From positions 1 to 5,937 of the forward strand of contig NZ_CAMLDV010000195.1 in NCBI RefSeq assembly GCF_946478835.1: 5,937 nucleotides of DNA, read 5' to 3'. Each line of letters opens with the position of its first letter. Position 1 is the first letter of the stretch. The stretch is from an uncultured Bdellovibrio sp. (lineage in GTDB: Bacteria; Bdellovibrionota; Bdellovibrionia; Bdellovibrionales; Bdellovibrionaceae). The notes beneath the pieces were generated by a model that worked only from the letters and a program-made list of their open reading frames with translations, made no database searches and was not told where the DNA came from. Made by a program: the position numbers and the translations under genes. Shown here piece after piece: positions 4,827-5,937 of this stretch.

Positions 4827-5937
4827 ATGAAACAAACTCTCACTTCTTTCGTTCTTTGGGTGATGACGATTGCAACGGGATTGTGTGTTGCAAATCTTTA
4901 TTACTGCCAACCTTTGCTTCACCAAATTCAAAACACTTTCGGGGCCAGTGCTGCTGTGATGGGATGGATTCCGACGGGCACGCAACTGGGATACGCGCTG
5001 GGGATGTTTTTCTTAAGTCCTTTAGGGGATCGTTTTGAAAGACGTCGTTTGATTTTTATTTCAACACTGGTGTCGGCGGCGTGTTTGATTGGCGTTGCGC
5101 TTTCACCGAATATTTATTTCGTGATTGTTTTAAGCCTGCTCTTGGGACTTGCGACAATGACTCCGCAATATATCATTCCGTTTGCTGCGCATCTTTCGTC
5201 TCCTCAGAAAAGAGGACAGACAGTCGGAATGGTGATGAGCGGAATGCTTTTAGGAATTTTATTGGCGCGCACAGTTTCTGGTTTTATCGGAGATCTTTTT
5301 GGTTGGCGCGTGATGTTTGGCTCCGCTTCCGTGGTGCTTGTGATCTTGGCATTTGTTCTAAGGGCCGCCCTTCCACAAAGTGAACCGAGCTTTTCAGGAA
5401 GTTATGCAGGACTTCTTAAATCCGTTATTCAGTTAGTGAAAGAGCTTCCGGTTCTTCGTGAGTCGATGGTGTTTGGCTCAATGATGTTTGGCGCCTTCAG
5501 TGCCTTCTGGGCCACGCTGATTTATTTGATGGAGTCTCCAGCATTCAATTTAGGTGCAAAGACGGTGGGGCTTTTTGGAATTTTAGGAGCCTCAGGTGCG
5601 TTGGCGGCTCCTTTGGTTGGAAGACTCGCTGACCGTCGCAGCCCTCGTCAGACGGTGGGCTACGGAATTGCGATGATGGGCATTTCATTTTTGATTTATC
5701 TTTTCTTTGGAGGAACGTCTTTGATCGCACTCAGCATTGGTGTTGTGATCATGGACGTGGGCTTGCAAGTGGCGCACGTGTCGAATCAAAGTCGGGTCTT
5801 TTCCTTGATCCCCGAAGCTCGCAGCCGTTTGAACACGGCTTACATGTTTTTCTATTTTATCGGAGGAGCCGCGGGATCGTTGCTCGCAAGTATTGCCTGG
5901 TCACAAGCACAGTGGACAGGTGTTTGCCTTGTGGCAT
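4827..5937 (+). CDS. MFS transporter, N-terminal 370 residues (3' end outside window)
   Basis: An inner-membrane secondary transporter of the major facilitator superfamily; the substrate cannot be told from the sequence. ATG 4827 has a Shine-Dalgarno AGG (4818-4820) six bases upstream, and the frame stays open to the window end. About ten hydrophobic segments are visible (for example near 8-28, 45-63, 74-93, 97-122, 133-153, 161-180, 213-235, 247-264, 277-295, 297-318, 337-357). The family's motif A is present as SPLGDRFERRRL (64-75) with a second-half counterpart VGRLADRRSP (264-273). GLCVANLYYCQPLL (18-31) and MSGMLLGILLARTVSGFIGD (137-156) are typical of the drug:H+ antiporter-like group that includes the E. 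coli YnfM/YgaY type. About one or two helices are missing at the C-terminus. The gene starts only 12 bases after the topoisomerase terminator, so its own promoter would have to lie before that hairpin. An efflux or small-molecule export role is inferred. Confidence 0.92.
   Translation, partial: MKQTLTSFVLWVMTIATGLCVANLYYCQPLLHQIQNTFGASAAVMGWIPTGTQLGYALGMFFLSPLGDRFERRRLIFISTLVSAACLIGVALSPNIYFVIVLSLLLGLATMTPQYIIPFAAHLSSPQKRGQTVGMVMSGMLLGILLARTVSGFIGDLFGWRVMFGSASVVLVILAFVLRAALPQSEPSFSGSYAGLLKSVIQLVKELPVLRESMVFGSMMFGAFSAFWATLIYLMESPAFNLGAKTVGLFGILGASGALAAPLVGRLADRRSPRQTVGYGIAMMGISFLIYLFFGGTSLIALSIGVVIMDVGLQVAHVSNQSRVFSLIPEARSRLNTAYMFFYFIGGAAGSLLASIAWSQAQWTGVCLVA

Noticed and set aside
5081..5383. 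Plus-strand open frames at 4856-5038 and 5081-5383 in another frame of the transporter
   Set aside because: The transporter frame is continuous here and carries MFS motifs, so these are off-frame shadows and not evidence of a frameshift.

Overview
The window looks like a piece of a Gram-negative, roughly 45% G+C chromosome. A Bdellovibrio-type predator (Bdellovibrionota) is the best guess. This is an inference from two things: a secreted phage-tail-fibre-like surface protein of the kind abundant in Bdellovibrio, and a bacterial topoisomerase VI gene pair. No RNA gene, insertion sequence, CRISPR array or integrase is visible.

Layout. Positions 1-952 (minus) hold the N-terminal 317 residues of an exported fibre or adhesin-like protein whose 3' end runs off the window. 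Positions 953-1031 contain a good promoter for it, overlapped by a small hairpin. Positions 1032-1730 (minus) encode a roughly 232-residue protein that I cannot assign to a family. Positions 1731-1850 are a divergent intergenic region carrying short repeats and the likely promoter and ribosome binding site of the next operon.

Positions 1851-4783 (plus) encode both subunits of a type IIB DNA topoisomerase: subunit B (GHKL ATPase, H2TH and transducer) and subunit A (Spo11-like, catalytic tyrosine and Toprim). They overlap by one base (TAATG). A strong intrinsic terminator follows at 4787-4814. Only 12 bases after it begins an MFS transporter (4827 to the window end, partial).

How the genes work together. 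Subunits A and B are known to form an A2B2 enzyme that passes one duplex through another using ATP, relaxing supercoils and decatenating DNA. The gene order and coupled start here fit stoichiometric production. The flanking fibre, hypothetical and transporter genes have no evident functional link to it. The most interesting points are the bacterial topo VI itself with intact catalytic residues, its acidic then lysine/threonine-rich tail on subunit B, an A6 tract placed so that a -1 slip would fuse B to A, and the mosaic-fibre-like gene at the left edge.
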